Below are positions 16,198 to 24,861 of a stretch of 64,000 nt of DNA, one piece after another (position 1 is the first letter of the stretch; every line of letters starts with the position of its first letter). The stretch is from Micromonospora sp. PLK6-60 (GTDB lineage Bacteria > Actinomycetota > Actinomycetes > Mycobacteriales > Micromonosporaceae), in NCBI RefSeq assembly GCF_019890675.1, contig NZ_JAIOAA010000001.1:558001-622000 (forward strand). Direction: 5' to 3'. Both the position numbers and the translations under genes were made by a program. The notes under the pieces are model-generated. The model was not told where the DNA came from. It ran no database searches and worked only from the letters and a program-made list of their open reading frames with translations.

Positions 16198-17939
16198 CCG
16201 CGCGCCCCGTCGACGCCGGCGGGCACATCGTCGCGGGACACCAGCGCCCGGTAGCCCCGGTCCCGTGCGAGCAGCTCGACGTGGGTGCCGGTGGCCACGA
16301 CCCGGCCGTCGGCGAGGTACGCCACGGTGTCCGCGCGGTCGAGCAGCAGCGGCGAGGTGGTCAGCACGACGGTGGTCCGCCCGGCGCGCGCCGCCCGCAG
16401 TCGCCGCGCGATACGCCCCTCGGTGTGCGCGTCCACGGCCGAGGTCGGTTCGAGCAGGAGCAGCACCTCCGGTTCGGCGAGCAGGGCCCGGGCGAGGCGC
16501 ACGCGCTGCCGCTGCCCGCCGGAGAGCGTGCGGGCGCGGGCGCCGATCGGCGTGTCGAGCCCGTCGGGCAGGGCGTCGACGACGTCCTCGGCCGAGGCCG
16601 TACGCAGGGCGGCGGCGATCTCGGCGTCCCCGGTGCCGGCGCGGGTGGACAGCATCTCCCGCAGCGTCCCGGCGAACAGGTAGGAGTCGTGGTCGGCGAC
16701 GAGGATCCGGGACCGCACGTCGTCGAGCGGAACACCGGCCAGCGGGACACCGCCCCAGGTCACGTCGCTGGCGACGAAACGGCCGAGGCGGTCGGCCAGC
16801 GCGCCGGCCGCGGCCGGGTCGTCGGCGGCGACGGCGAGCAGCCGCCCCGCCGGCACGGTCAGCCCGGTGGCCGGGTCGTGCAGGTCGGCCGGACGCCGTG
16901 GCGGGGCCACCGGGGCGCCGGTGCCGGCCGGCGGCGCGGCGTGGTCGGGGGCCACGTCGAGCACACCGATGATCCGCCGGGCCGCGACCCGGCCGCGGAT
17001 CAGCTGGTGACCGCCCTCCAGCAGGAACCACACCGGCACGACGAGGACCGCCACGTACCCGTAGACGGCGACCAGCTGCCCGATGGTGATGTCACCGGCC
17101 GCGGCCATCCGGGCCGCCAACCACACCACGGCGGCCAGGAAGAGCCCCGGCACGGCGATGGTCAGCGCCTCGATCCAGCTGTTCACCGCGCCGACCCGGT
17201 AGCCCTCGGCCAGCAACGTGCGCGAACGGGCCGCGTACCGGTCGGCGAACAGGCCGCGCCCGCCGACCCCGGCGAGCACACGCAGCCCGGCCACGATGTC
17301 CCCGGCCCGGGTGGTGAGCAGGCCCTGCTGCTGCCGGTAGACCGACTCGGCCCGTTCCAGCCGGCGCAGCAGCGGCGCGACGACGAGCACCACGGCGGGC
17401 ACGCCGAGCAGCACGAACAAGGCCAGCAGCGGGGAGACCGACCAGAGGACCACGGCGACGAACCCGTACGCGAGGACCGCCCCCACGCCGGGCCCGGTCA
17501 CGGTCAGCACCGCCGAGGTGTGGGTGATGTCGACGCCGCCGACGGTGGCGACCTCACCGGCGGCGAGCCGGCGCGGCAGCACCGCACCGACCCGGGACAG
17601 GTGGCGCAGCAGCACGGCCGCGGAGCGGACCGACGCGTCCTCCCGGACGAACGTCATCGTACGGTGCCGCATGATGCCCAGGTATGCCAGAGCCACCCCG
17701 GCGACGACGATCGCGGCCACCCACCACAGCAGCGCCCGGTGGTCGCCGGGGCGCAGCCCGTCGTCGATGGCGCGGGCGACGAGGTACGGCCGGACGGACA
17801 ACCCGAGCATCCAGGCGCTGCCGATCAGGCTGCCGCGCAGCACCCGCCACGGCTGGCAGCGGACCAGCCACCAGAGGTACCGCAGCGGCCCGCTGGTGTC
17901 CGGCTCGCCGGGCTCGGGAAGGGGGAGCTGCGGGGGCAC
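16194..17939 (-). CDS. ABC exporter half-transporter with degenerate Walker A and B but intact signature motif
   Basis: This 581-residue protein has an N-terminal membrane domain (first helices near WRVLRGSLIGSAWMLGL) and a C-terminal ABC domain. The Walker A region reads LLAVAADDPAAAGALADRLG, with no GxxGxGK[ST]. Walker B reads EVLLLLEPTSAVDAHTE, with leucine for the magnesium aspartate. The signature LSGGQRQRVRLARALL is perfect. It is the first gene of the pair, starting at a GTG with a poor ribosome-binding site, and overlaps the second by 4 bases. Heterodimeric exporters with one dead site are known (TM287/288, TmrAB, BmrCD); here the dead site has lost all its motifs. The assignment as exporter is sure, the substrate is not. 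Confidence 0.87.
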   Translation of the reverse strand: MPPQLPLPEPGEPDTSGPLRYLWWLVRCQPWRVLRGSLIGSAWMLGLSVRPYLVARAIDDGLRPGDHRALLWWVAAIVVAGVALAYLGIMRHRTMTFVREDASVRSAAVLLRHLSRVGAVLPRRLAAGEVATVGGVDITHTSAVLTVTGPGVGAVLAYGFVAVVLWSVSPLLALFVLLGVPAVVLVVAPLLRRLERAESVYRQQQGLLTTRAGDIVAGLRVLAGVGGRGLFADRYAARSRTLLAEGYRVGAVNSWIEALTIAVPGLFLAAVVWLAARMAAAGDITIGQLVAVYGYVAVLVVPVWFLLEGGHQLIRGRVAARRIIGVLDVAPDHAAPPAGTGAPVAPPRRPADLHDPATGLTVPAGRLLAVAADDPAAAGALADRLGRFVASDVTWGGVPLAGVPLDDVRSRILVADHDSYLFAGTLREMLSTRAGTGDAEIAAALRTASAEDVVDALPDGLDTPIGARARTLSGGQRQRVRLARALLAEPEVLLLLEPTSAVDAHTEGRIARRLRAARAGRTTVVLTTSPLLLDRADTVAYLADGRVVATGTHVELLARDRGYRALVSRDDVPAGVDGARG

Positions 17940-18285
17940 CGGGCCAGGCTACCGACCGCCCCGCCGGCGCACCGCCCGGTTTCACCCGTCGGTGGGCACC
18001 CGCACCTCGGGCAGATCCCCAGCGCGCGGACCACGGTCACGGCGGCGTAGCCGTCGGCCAGCCAGGCCAGGTCGGTGCCCGGAACCGGGCGGGCGGCGGC
18101 CGCGCCAATCACCGCGGTCGGCAGCTCGTCGGTCGGGCGTGAGATGGCTGCCGGGAGGGCAAGAACACCTGTGGCTAAGCTAGGAGACCGCACTGGTGGC
18201 ACATTCAACCGGCCCGGTTATGGCGCCTCAGCGGCTACGTGATCTGGACGAGCGGGATCTGTGGTGATGAGGGAGACTTCGGGCG
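17940..18285. other. 346-bp divergent intergenic region
   Basis: It lies between the ABC exporter and the large kinase gene, which start in opposite directions. A GAGGGAG about 14 bases before the kinase ATG is its likely ribosome-binding site. No other feature was recognised. Confidence 0.5.
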
Positions 18286-21200
18286 ATGAACGGCGCTGAC
18301 AGCGACCCGCGGGCCCGCGCCGACGTGTTCGCCGTCGACGGTGAGATCGGTCCCGATCTCGCCCGGGTCGACTGGTCGACGTCGCCCCTGGGCACGCCGG
18401 AGACCTGGCCGCAGAGTTTGCAGACCGCGGTGCGCATCCTGCTGTCGTCCCGGTTCCCCATGTGGATGGCGTGGGGCCCCGAGTTGACCTTCTTCTGCAA
18501 CGCCGCGTACCGGCGCAGCACGCTGGGCCGCAAGTACCCGTGGGCGTTGGGCCGGCCGGCGAACCAGGTCTGGACGGAGATCTGGGACGACATCGGCCCC
18601 CGGATCGACACCGTGCTCCGGACCGGCAACGCGACCTGGGACGAGGCGCTGCTGCTCTTCCTGGAGCGGTCCGGTTACCGGGAGGAGACGTACCACACCT
18701 TCTCCTACAGTCCGCTGCGCGACGACGACGGCGCGCTGGTCGGGATGCTCTGCGTGGTGAGCGAGGACACCGACCGGGTCATCGGCGAGCGACGGATGGC
18801 GACCCTGCGGGACCTGGGCTCGGACCCCAGCGTGGTCCGCACCGAGCAGGAGATGCTCGCCTTCGCCAGCCGGCAGCTGGGCCGCAACCGGTGGGACCTG
18901 CCGTTCACGCTGACCTACCTCTTCGGTGACGAGGGCGAGGCCCGGCTGGCGGAGACGACCGGCGTCTCGGACGGGCACCCGGCGGCGCCGACCACGCTGT
19001 CCCTGACCGACGCCGGGGCGGTCTGGCCCGTGGCCCGGCTGGCCGACGGCGAGTCGGTGCGGGTGGCGCTCGACGGCCCGGTCTTCGCCGGCCTGCCGGC
19101 GGGCGAGTGGCCCGATCCCCCGACGGAGGCGCTGCTGGTGCCGCTGCGGCAGCAGGGTGGCGCGCCGTACGGGTTCCTGGTCGCCGGGCTGAACCGCTAC
19201 CGGGCGCTGGACGACGGCTACCGCGGCTTCGTGGAGCTGGCCGCCGGGCACGTGGCGACCGGGATCGGCAGCGCCCGCAGCTATCAGGCCCAGCAGCGAC
19301 GCGCCGAGGAACTGGCCGAGCTGGACCGGGCCAAGACCGCGTTCTTCTCCAACATCAGCCACGAGTTCCGCACCCCGCTGACGCTGATCACCGGGCCGGT
19401 GGAGGAGCTGCGCGGGCGGCTGGCGGACGCCGACGAGCAGGTGCGCGAGGAACTCGACGTCATCCGTCGCAACGGGCTGCGGTTGGGCAAACTGGTCAAC
19501 AGCCTGCTCGACTTCTCGCGGATCGAGGCCGGGCGCATGCAGGCGCGTTACGAGCCGGTGGACCTGGCCGCCGTGACCGTCGACCTGGCCAGCGTCTTCC
19601 GCTCGGCGATCGAACGCGCCGGCCTGACCTTCGAGGTGGACTGCCCGCCGCTGCCGGAACCGGTGCACATCGACCGGGGCATGTGGGAGAAGGTGGTGCT
19701 CAACCTGCTCAGCAACGCGCTGAAGTTCACCTTCCAGGGCGCCGTCCGGGTGCTGCTGCGCGCCGAGGCCGGGCAGGCCGTGCTGCGGGTCGAGGACACC
19801 GGCATCGGCGTTCCCCCCGACGAGATGCCGCGACTGTTCGAGCGCTTCCACCGGATCGAGAACGCCCGCTCCCGGTCGGACGAGGGCAGCGGGATCGGCC
19901 TGGCCCTGGTCAAGGAGTTGGTCGGGCTGCACAGCGGCAGCATCACCGCGACCAGCGTGGTGGGCCAGGGCACCGCCTTCACGATCCGTCTGCCGTTCGG
20001 CACCGCCCACCTGCCGGCCGACGCGCTGGCAACCGCCGGCCCGGACCGGGTCTCGGTCGCGGCGGAGCCGTTCGTGCAGGAGGCCCTGCGCTGGCTGCCC
20101 GCCGACCCGGCGACGCAGACCGGCCCCGACGACGCGCCACCGGCGGAGGGGCCGGTCGCGCCCCTGGTGAGTGGGCCGGCGGCCCGCGTCCTGGTCGCCG
20201 ACGACAACGCCGACATGCGGGAATACCTGACCCGCCTGCTGCGCTCCGCCGGGCACCTGGTGGAGGCGGTCCCCGACGGGCAGGCGGCGCTGGACGCCGC
20301 CCGGACGCAGACCCCCGACCTGGTGATCAGCGACGTGATGATGCCGGGGCTGGACGGCCTGCAACTGGTGGCCGCCCTGCGCACCGACCCGCGGACCGCG
20401 AGCACCCCGGTGCTGCTGCTGTCGGCCCGCGCCGGGCAGGAGGCGTCCATCGAGGGGCTGGAGGCCGGCGCCGACGACTACCTGGTGAAACCGTTCGCGG
20501 CGGCCGAGCTGCTGGCGCGGGTACGGGCGAACGTCGAGCTGGCGCGGCTGCGCAACCACCACGCCCGCTGGCGTACCGCGCTGATCGACTCGTTGCAGGA
20601 GGCGTTCTTCGTCTGCGACGAGGACGGCTCGGTCATCGAGATCAACACCGCGTTCACCGACATCCTCGGCTACGGGCCGGAGGACCTCCCCTACCCGCCG
20701 CTCCCGCCGTGGTGGCCGGACCCGGAGACCGAGCCGGAGGCGCACCGGCAGGCGACCGAGGGGTTCTCCGTGCTGCTGGGCCAGACCCAGGGCAGCTACA
20801 CCGTGCCGGTGACGCACCGCGACGGTCACCGGCTGTGGGTGGCGGCCGCCTTCAGCCAGGTGACCGACCCGGACACCGGTCGACAGGTGATCGTCGGCAC
20901 CTTCCGGGACGTCACTGCGGAGCACTACGCGGTGCAGCGCGAGAGCGCGCTGGCCGCGATCAACGTACGGCTGTCCCAGGCGGAGGATCTCGACGACGCC
21001 CTGCACGGCGTCCTGGCGGAGCTGCGCCGGCTGTGGCGGGCCAGCACCGTGCTCGCCGCCGTCTTCGACGACTCCCCGGCACCCACGGTCACCGCGACGG
21101 ACCCCCGGCTGCACTGGGAGTCGCTGCCGGAGGACCGCCGCCGCGGCCTGGTCGAGATGCGCGACACGCCGCTGCTCACCCCGGTCGCGGCGCGGACCGA

Positions 21201-22440
21201 CGGCGCCGGCATCGCGGTGGACCACCCGCACGGCACGATGGCGATCTGGATCGACCTGGGCGAGAAGCGCCCGTTCACGGAGCAGGACCAGATGCTGCTG
21301 GCCCTGCTCGCCGGCCAGCTCGGCCAGGGCCTGCACCGGGTGCACCAGATCGACCAGCAGCGCGAGACGGCGCTGGCCCTGCAACGGGCCATCCTCGGCC
21401 CGGCACAGCTGCCCGCCGGCTTCGCGGTGCGCTACTCCCCCGCCGCCCGCCCACTGAAGGTCGGCGGCGACTGGTACGACACCGTCGAACTGCCCGACGG
21501 GCGCATCGGCATCGTCGTCGGCGACTGCGTCGGCCACGGCCTGCGGGCCGCCACGGTGATGGGACAGCTGCGCAGCGCCTGCCGGGCCCTGCTGCTGCAG
21601 GACCCCAGCCCGGCCGGGACCCTGATGGCCCTGGACCGGTTCGCCGCCCTGCTGCCCGGCGCGGCCAGCGCCACGGTCTTCTGCGGCGTGCTGGACCCGG
21701 CCACCGGGGAGCTGCGCTACGCCAGCGCCGGGCACCCACCGGCCATCGTCGTCCACCCCGACGGCACCACCCAACTACTCGAGGCGGGTCGCTCGCGGCC
21801 GCTCGCCGTGCAACCGGGCCGACAGCGACCGGAGGCGACGACCGTCGTGCCGGCCCGGGCGACGCTCATGCTGTACACCGACGGGCTCGTCGAACGCCGC
21901 CGCCAACCGCTGACCACCGGCATCGCCTCGGCCACCGCCGCCATCCAGCAGGGCCGGGGCGCCCCCGTCGAGTCCCTCGCCAGCCAGGTGATGGAGCAGC
22001 TCACCCCCGATGGCGGGTACGACGACGACGTGGCCCTGCTCCTCTACCGCCACCCGGGGCCACTGGAACTGGACTTCCCGGCCGAGTCCACGCACCTGGC
22101 CACCGTCCGCAGCGCGCTGCGTGGCTGGCTCGACCGGTGCGGGCTGGAACCGGCCAACGCCTACAACGTGCTGGTGGCCGCCGGTGAGGCGTGCGCCAAC
22201 GCCATCGAGCACGGCCATCGGGACAGCCCCGGCGGCCTGATCCGGCTGCGGGCCGCCGCCACCGCCGACGCGCTGCGCCTGAGCGTCACCGACACGGGAC
22301 ACTGGCGGATCCCGGACCCGCCGGCCGGTTCCCATCGCGGTCGAGGGCTCGTCCTCATGCGCGCCCTCATGGACAGCATCACCGTCATTCCCGGCGCCAC
22401 GGGCACCACCGTGGACATGCAGGCAAGGATCGTCCGATGA
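18286..22440 (+). CDS. multidomain sensor: PAS - histidine kinase - receiver - PAS - GAF - PP2C phosphatase - anti-sigma-type kinase
   Basis: This 1384-residue protein carries six signalling modules in one chain. An N-terminal PAS-like domain (about 1-170, with WPQSLQTAVRILLSSRFPMW) and a GAF-like region lead to the phosphoacceptor helix SNISHEFRTPLTLITGPVEE (His359) and a HATPase domain (GIGVPPDEMPRLFERF, GSGIGLALVKELV). A receiver domain follows with phosphoacceptor Asp683 in ISDVMMPGLDG. Next are a second PAS (about 765-885) and a GAF-type segment, then a SpoIIE/RsbU-like PP2C phosphatase (about 1040-1240; GGDWYDTVELPDGRIGIVVG) and an RsbW-like HATPase at the end (AAGEACANAIEHGH). It should sense a signal and both phosphorylate and dephosphorylate a STAS partner to control a sigma factor. 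Its stop overlaps the STAS gene by 4 bases. No transmembrane segment was seen, so it is cytoplasmic. Confidence 0.88.
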   Translation: MNGADSDPRARADVFAVDGEIGPDLARVDWSTSPLGTPETWPQSLQTAVRILLSSRFPMWMAWGPELTFFCNAAYRRSTLGRKYPWALGRPANQVWTEIWDDIGPRIDTVLRTGNATWDEALLLFLERSGYREETYHTFSYSPLRDDDGALVGMLCVVSEDTDRVIGERRMATLRDLGSDPSVVRTEQEMLAFASRQLGRNRWDLPFTLTYLFGDEGEARLAETTGVSDGHPAAPTTLSLTDAGAVWPVARLADGESVRVALDGPVFAGLPAGEWPDPPTEALLVPLRQQGGAPYGFLVAGLNRYRALDDGYRGFVELAAGHVATGIGSARSYQAQQRRAEELAELDRAKTAFFSNISHEFRTPLTLITGPVEELRGRLADADEQVREELDVIRRNGLRLGKLVNSLLDFSRIEAGRMQARYEPVDLAAVTVDLASVFRSAIERAGLTFEVDCPPLPEPVHIDRGMWEKVVLNLLSNALKFTFQGAVRVLLRAEAGQAVLRVEDTGIGVPPDEMPRLFERFHRIENARSRSDEGSGIGLALVKELVGLHSGSITATSVVGQGTAFTIRLPFGTAHLPADALATAGPDRVSVAAEPFVQEALRWLPADPATQTGPDDAPPAEGPVAPLVSGPAARVLVADDNADMREYLTRLLRSAGHLVEAVPDGQAALDAARTQTPDLVISDVMMPGLDGLQLVAALRTDPRTASTPVLLLSARAGQEASIEGLEAGADDYLVKPFAAAELLARVRANVELARLRNHHARWRTALIDSLQEAFFVCDEDGSVIEINTAFTDILGYGPEDLPYPPLPPWWPDPETEPEAHRQATEGFSVLLGQTQGSYTVPVTHRDGHRLWVAAAFSQVTDPDTGRQVIVGTFRDVTAEHYAVQRESALAAINVRLSQAEDLDDALHGVLAELRRLWRASTVLAAVFDDSPAPTVTATDPRLHWESLPEDRRRGLVEMRDTPLLTPVAARTDGAGIAVDHPHGTMAIWIDLGEKRPFTEQDQMLLALLAGQLGQGLHRVHQIDQQRETALALQRAILGPAQLPAGFAVRYSPAARPLKVGGDWYDTVELPDGRIGIVVGDCVGHGLRAATVMGQLRSACRALLLQDPSPAGTLMALDRFAALLPGAASATVFCGVLDPATGELRYASAGHPPAIVVHPDGTTQLLEAGRSRPLAVQPGRQRPEATTVVPARATLMLYTDGLVERRRQPLTTGIASATAAIQQGRGAPVESLASQVMEQLTPDGGYDDDVALLLYRHPGPLELDFPAESTHLATVRSALRGWLDRCGLEPANAYNVLVAAGEACANAIEHGHRDSPGGLIRLRAAATADALRLSVTDTGHWRIPDPPAGSHRGRGLVLMRALMDSITVIPGATGTTVDMQARIVR

Positions 22441-22736
22441 CCACGGCCCTCACCCTCACCACCAGCAGCCGTCCCGACGGCGTCCGCGTGCTGACCGCGG
22501 TCGGTGAGATCGACATGAGCAACGCGGCCTCGTTCGCCACCGCGCTGGGTGACGCCGTGACGGCCGACGGTGCGCCCCTGGTCGTGGACCTGACCGCGGT
22601 GGAATACCTCGACAGCGCGGGCCTGTCCGTGCTGTTCCCGCACGCCGACCGGATCGCGCTGGTCGCCAGCCCGTTGCTGGAGCCGCTGCTCACCATCTCC
22701 GGCCTGGCCGACCTCACCACGGTGCGCGGCCAGTAG
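22437..22736 (+). CDS. STAS-domain anti-anti-sigma factor (RsbV/SpoIIAA type)
   Basis: This 99-residue single-domain protein starts at an ATG that overlaps the kinase/phosphatase stop (ATGA). VVDLTAVEYLDSAGLSVLF holds the conserved serine of SpoIIAA-type proteins, phosphorylated by an RsbW-type kinase and dephosphorylated by a PP2C phosphatase. Both activities are predicted in the upstream protein, so this is its likely substrate. In its unphosphorylated form it would bind an anti-sigma factor. No sigma-B-type gene is adjacent, so the sigma target is elsewhere. Confidence 0.88.
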   Translation: MTTALTLTTSSRPDGVRVLTAVGEIDMSNAASFATALGDAVTADGAPLVVDLTAVEYLDSAGLSVLFPHADRIALVASPLLEPLLTISGLADLTTVRGQ

Positions 22737-22829
22737 GGCGGCGCACCGGCCGGCCCCGCCGACCGGCGAACCGGTCGCGGCGCCGGTGGGCCCCGGCACC
22801 GGCCGGGCGCGCCGGGTGACAGGTGCGGG

Positions 22830-22856
22830 GCCCGCCCCGGTCGAGCCGGGGCGGGC
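22830..22856. terminator. bidirectional terminator after the STAS gene
   Basis: GCCCGCCCCGG and CCGGGGCGGGC form a perfect 11-bp stem around TCGAG, between the convergent STAS and RibD-type reductase genes. Confidence 0.75.
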
Positions 22857-22876
22857 GGGCCCGCACCCGCGAGGGC

Positions 22877-23491
22877 CTACTCCCCGGCGGGCACCTGGTC
22901 CTTGACGTCGTCGTAGCCGGCCGCGCCCGGCGCGTCGGCCGGCGTGTAGATCACCCGGATCACCCCGGTCGGGTAGGTCTCCGTCGCGGTCACCTTGAGG
23001 TGGTACGGCGTGTCGCCGTCGTCGAACAGCCGGCGGCCCTTGCGCGCCGCCACCGGGTGCACCAGCAGCCGCAGCTCGTCGACCAGCCCGGCGGCGAGCA
23101 GTTGCTGCACCACGGAGATGGACCCGGGGATGAGGACGCCGCGCACGCCGGGGTCGGCCTTGAGCGCGGCGACCGCCGCCAGCAGGTCGCCGTCGACCAG
23201 CTCGGAGTTGCGCCAGGAGAACTCCAGCGGCTGCCGGGAGACGACCACCTTGCGCACGTCGCCGAGCTGCTTGGCGAACGGCGCGTCCTCCCCGCCGGCG
23301 GCCTCCCGCTCCGGCCACGCGCCGGCGAAGCTGTCGTAGGTCGCGCGGCCGATGAGCAGCACGTCCGACGTGTCGTAGTCCTCGGTGACGGCACGGCCCA
23401 TGTTCTCGTCGAAGTACGGGAAGTGCCAATCGGGGTCGATCTCGGCCACCCCGTCGGCCGAGATGAACAGGGTGGAGACGACCTTCGCCAT
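22877..23491 (-). CDS. RibD C-terminal/dihydrofolate-reductase-like protein
   Basis: The 204-residue protein starts at an ATG after GGAAGGGATC. It opens MAKVVSTLFISADGVAEID, the usual start of the RibD_C (DHFR-fold) family. LLIGRATYDSFAGAWP and GVLIPGSISVVQQLLAAGLV are the NADPH-binding elements. Stand-alone members are abundant in actinobacteria and mostly of unknown substrate; this is not the riboflavin or folate gene on present evidence. It appears monocistronic. A second member lies at 32174-32752; they share only the fold. Confidence 0.82.
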   Translation of the reverse strand: MAKVVSTLFISADGVAEIDPDWHFPYFDENMGRAVTEDYDTSDVLLIGRATYDSFAGAWPEREAAGGEDAPFAKQLGDVRKVVVSRQPLEFSWRNSELVDGDLLAAVAALKADPGVRGVLIPGSISVVQQLLAAGLVDELRLLVHPVAARKGRRLFDDGDTPYHLKVTATETYPTGVIRVIYTPADAPGAAGYDDVKDQVPAGE

Positions 23492-23616
23492 CGCGATGAT
23501 CCCTTCCGGTCAGGTGTTGTCGAGAAGGTGACTGCCGCAGCATCGCAGACGCCTCCGACACTCGCCGCCCGGTCAGCGCGGCGAGTCGCGCGATCCGCCC
23601 CTCGCGGCGGGCGTGA

Positions 23617-24594
23617 TCAGCGGGCCGGCTCGGCGCGGCACGCGTCGTCGCGTACTCCGGCGAGCAGGTCGGCGGTGGTGTGTGCCCGGACGCCGGGCTG
23701 GGCGCCGTCGGTGAACCGCGCGACGACCGCCCGGACGTGCCGCTCGGCGGGTTCGGCGAGGCCGTCGTAGACCGCCGCGAACAGGTCCCGGGCCGGCTGC
23801 CGGAGCCAGCCCGCCGGGAGCAGTTCCACGGGCAGCTGCGGGTCGAGGGTGGGGAAACGCCGGAAGGTGTCCATCACCTGCGCCCGCGTCCGCACCGCCG
23901 CCGCGCCGTCGACCTGGCCGGAGGCCACCCGTGGCAGCAGCGGTGTCCACCGCCGGAGGAACGCCTCGTAGTGCCGGCTGATGGCGTCGATGTCCCAGGC
24001 GTCGATGGGCGCCCGGCGGCTGGTCCCGTCGAGCGGAAGATGCGGCCCGCGGAAGACCGTGACGGCGCCGCGGGTGAGCTCGGTGAGCCGCGCCCGCGCC
24101 GGCCGGGTCATCTCGTACGGCGAGATCCACAGCCCGTCGTACAGCGGCGCGTAGCCGAGCCAGCGGAGCTGGCCGCGCAGGGCCCGGCGCTGCGCGCTGC
24201 GGTCCTGCGGCAGCGAGAAGGCGACGATCGTCCAGCACCCGTCCCATTCCCCCGCCGAGGTGGTCGAGGCGAGGATCCAGCGGCCACCGATGGAGAGGTC
24301 GGCGGCGGCGGCGCGGCTGAGCCGGTAGGAGCTGCGTCGGCCCTGCCGGCTGCCTTCCAGGACGCCGCGGCGGGCCAGCCGGCTGATCGCGGTGCGGGCG
24401 CCGGCCGTGGTCACGCCGGCCTCGGCGAGCAGCGCGACGATGGCGGCGGACGGCAACGCGGCCCGGGTCCGCAGCGTGTAGTCCGCCAGCAGGGTCACCG
24501 CCACCCCCTGCGGCGAGTTGCCGGCCTGTCGTCGGGGCAACCGGAGCGAGCGGTCGTCGGGATACATCTCCTCGATGTCGTACGGGCTTGCCAC
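23617..24594 (-). CDS. PaaX-family transcriptional regulator
   Basis: The 325-residue protein starts at a GTG after GGAGCG; an ATG nine codons further in is a possible alternative. It has an N-terminal winged helix (SAAIVALLAEAGVTTAGARTAISRLARRGVL) and the central PaaX signature (DGCWTIVAFSLPQDRSAQRRALRGQL, then YAPLYDGLWISPYE), with the long C-terminal domain typical of the family. PaaX represses phenylacetate degradation through phenylacetyl-CoA; many actinobacterial homologues control other pathways. No phenylacetate genes are present here. It is divergent from the CE1-like esterase, 267 bp away, which could be its target. Confidence 0.83.
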   Translation of the reverse strand: MASPYDIEEMYPDDRSLRLPRRQAGNSPQGVAVTLLADYTLRTRAALPSAAIVALLAEAGVTTAGARTAISRLARRGVLEGSRQGRRSSYRLSRAAAADLSIGGRWILASTTSAGEWDGCWTIVAFSLPQDRSAQRRALRGQLRWLGYAPLYDGLWISPYEMTRPARARLTELTRGAVTVFRGPHLPLDGTSRRAPIDAWDIDAISRHYEAFLRRWTPLLPRVASGQVDGAAAVRTRAQVMDTFRRFPTLDPQLPVELLPAGWLRQPARDLFAAVYDGLAEPAERHVRAVVARFTDGAQPGVRAHTTADLLAGVRDDACRAEPAR

Positions 24595-24861
24595 AGGCGC
24601 TCCGGGCTCGGCTCAGGGACGGTGTCTCGACTGTAGACGGATCACCGGCCGGTCGGGATCGCCGCGACCGGCCGAATCTCGATCGAGGTCTGTCGATTGA
24701 CACTTGTCGGGCCGGAGGGAACACTATCTGCTAAGCGACGCCGCACCGAGCCGGGCAGGGCGTACCACCGCAGCGGGCGATGCGCGATCACCGCGGGGCC
24801 GGGCACCCGCGACCGACGCGCGGGCCCGATCCAGCCTCCGTGATCGAAGGAGTCGTCCCCC

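Noticed and set aside
17825-18208. 127-codon frame with CPRCGC upstream of the ABC exporter
   Set aside because: The CxxCxC string looked like a zinc motif, but the rest is low complexity and the frame runs into the start of the exporter gene; no ribosome-binding site.
18235-21774. 1179-codon open frame antisense to the large sensor gene
   Set aside because: It is the complementary shadow of the sensor gene: rich in Arg, Gly, Val and His, without domain motifs, while the sense strand has clear kinase, receiver and phosphatase motifs.
24697-24730. TTGACA as promoter of the CE1-like esterase gene
   Set aside because: The -35 box is perfect, but no acceptable -10 box lies at 16-19 bases, so the promoter call could not be supported.
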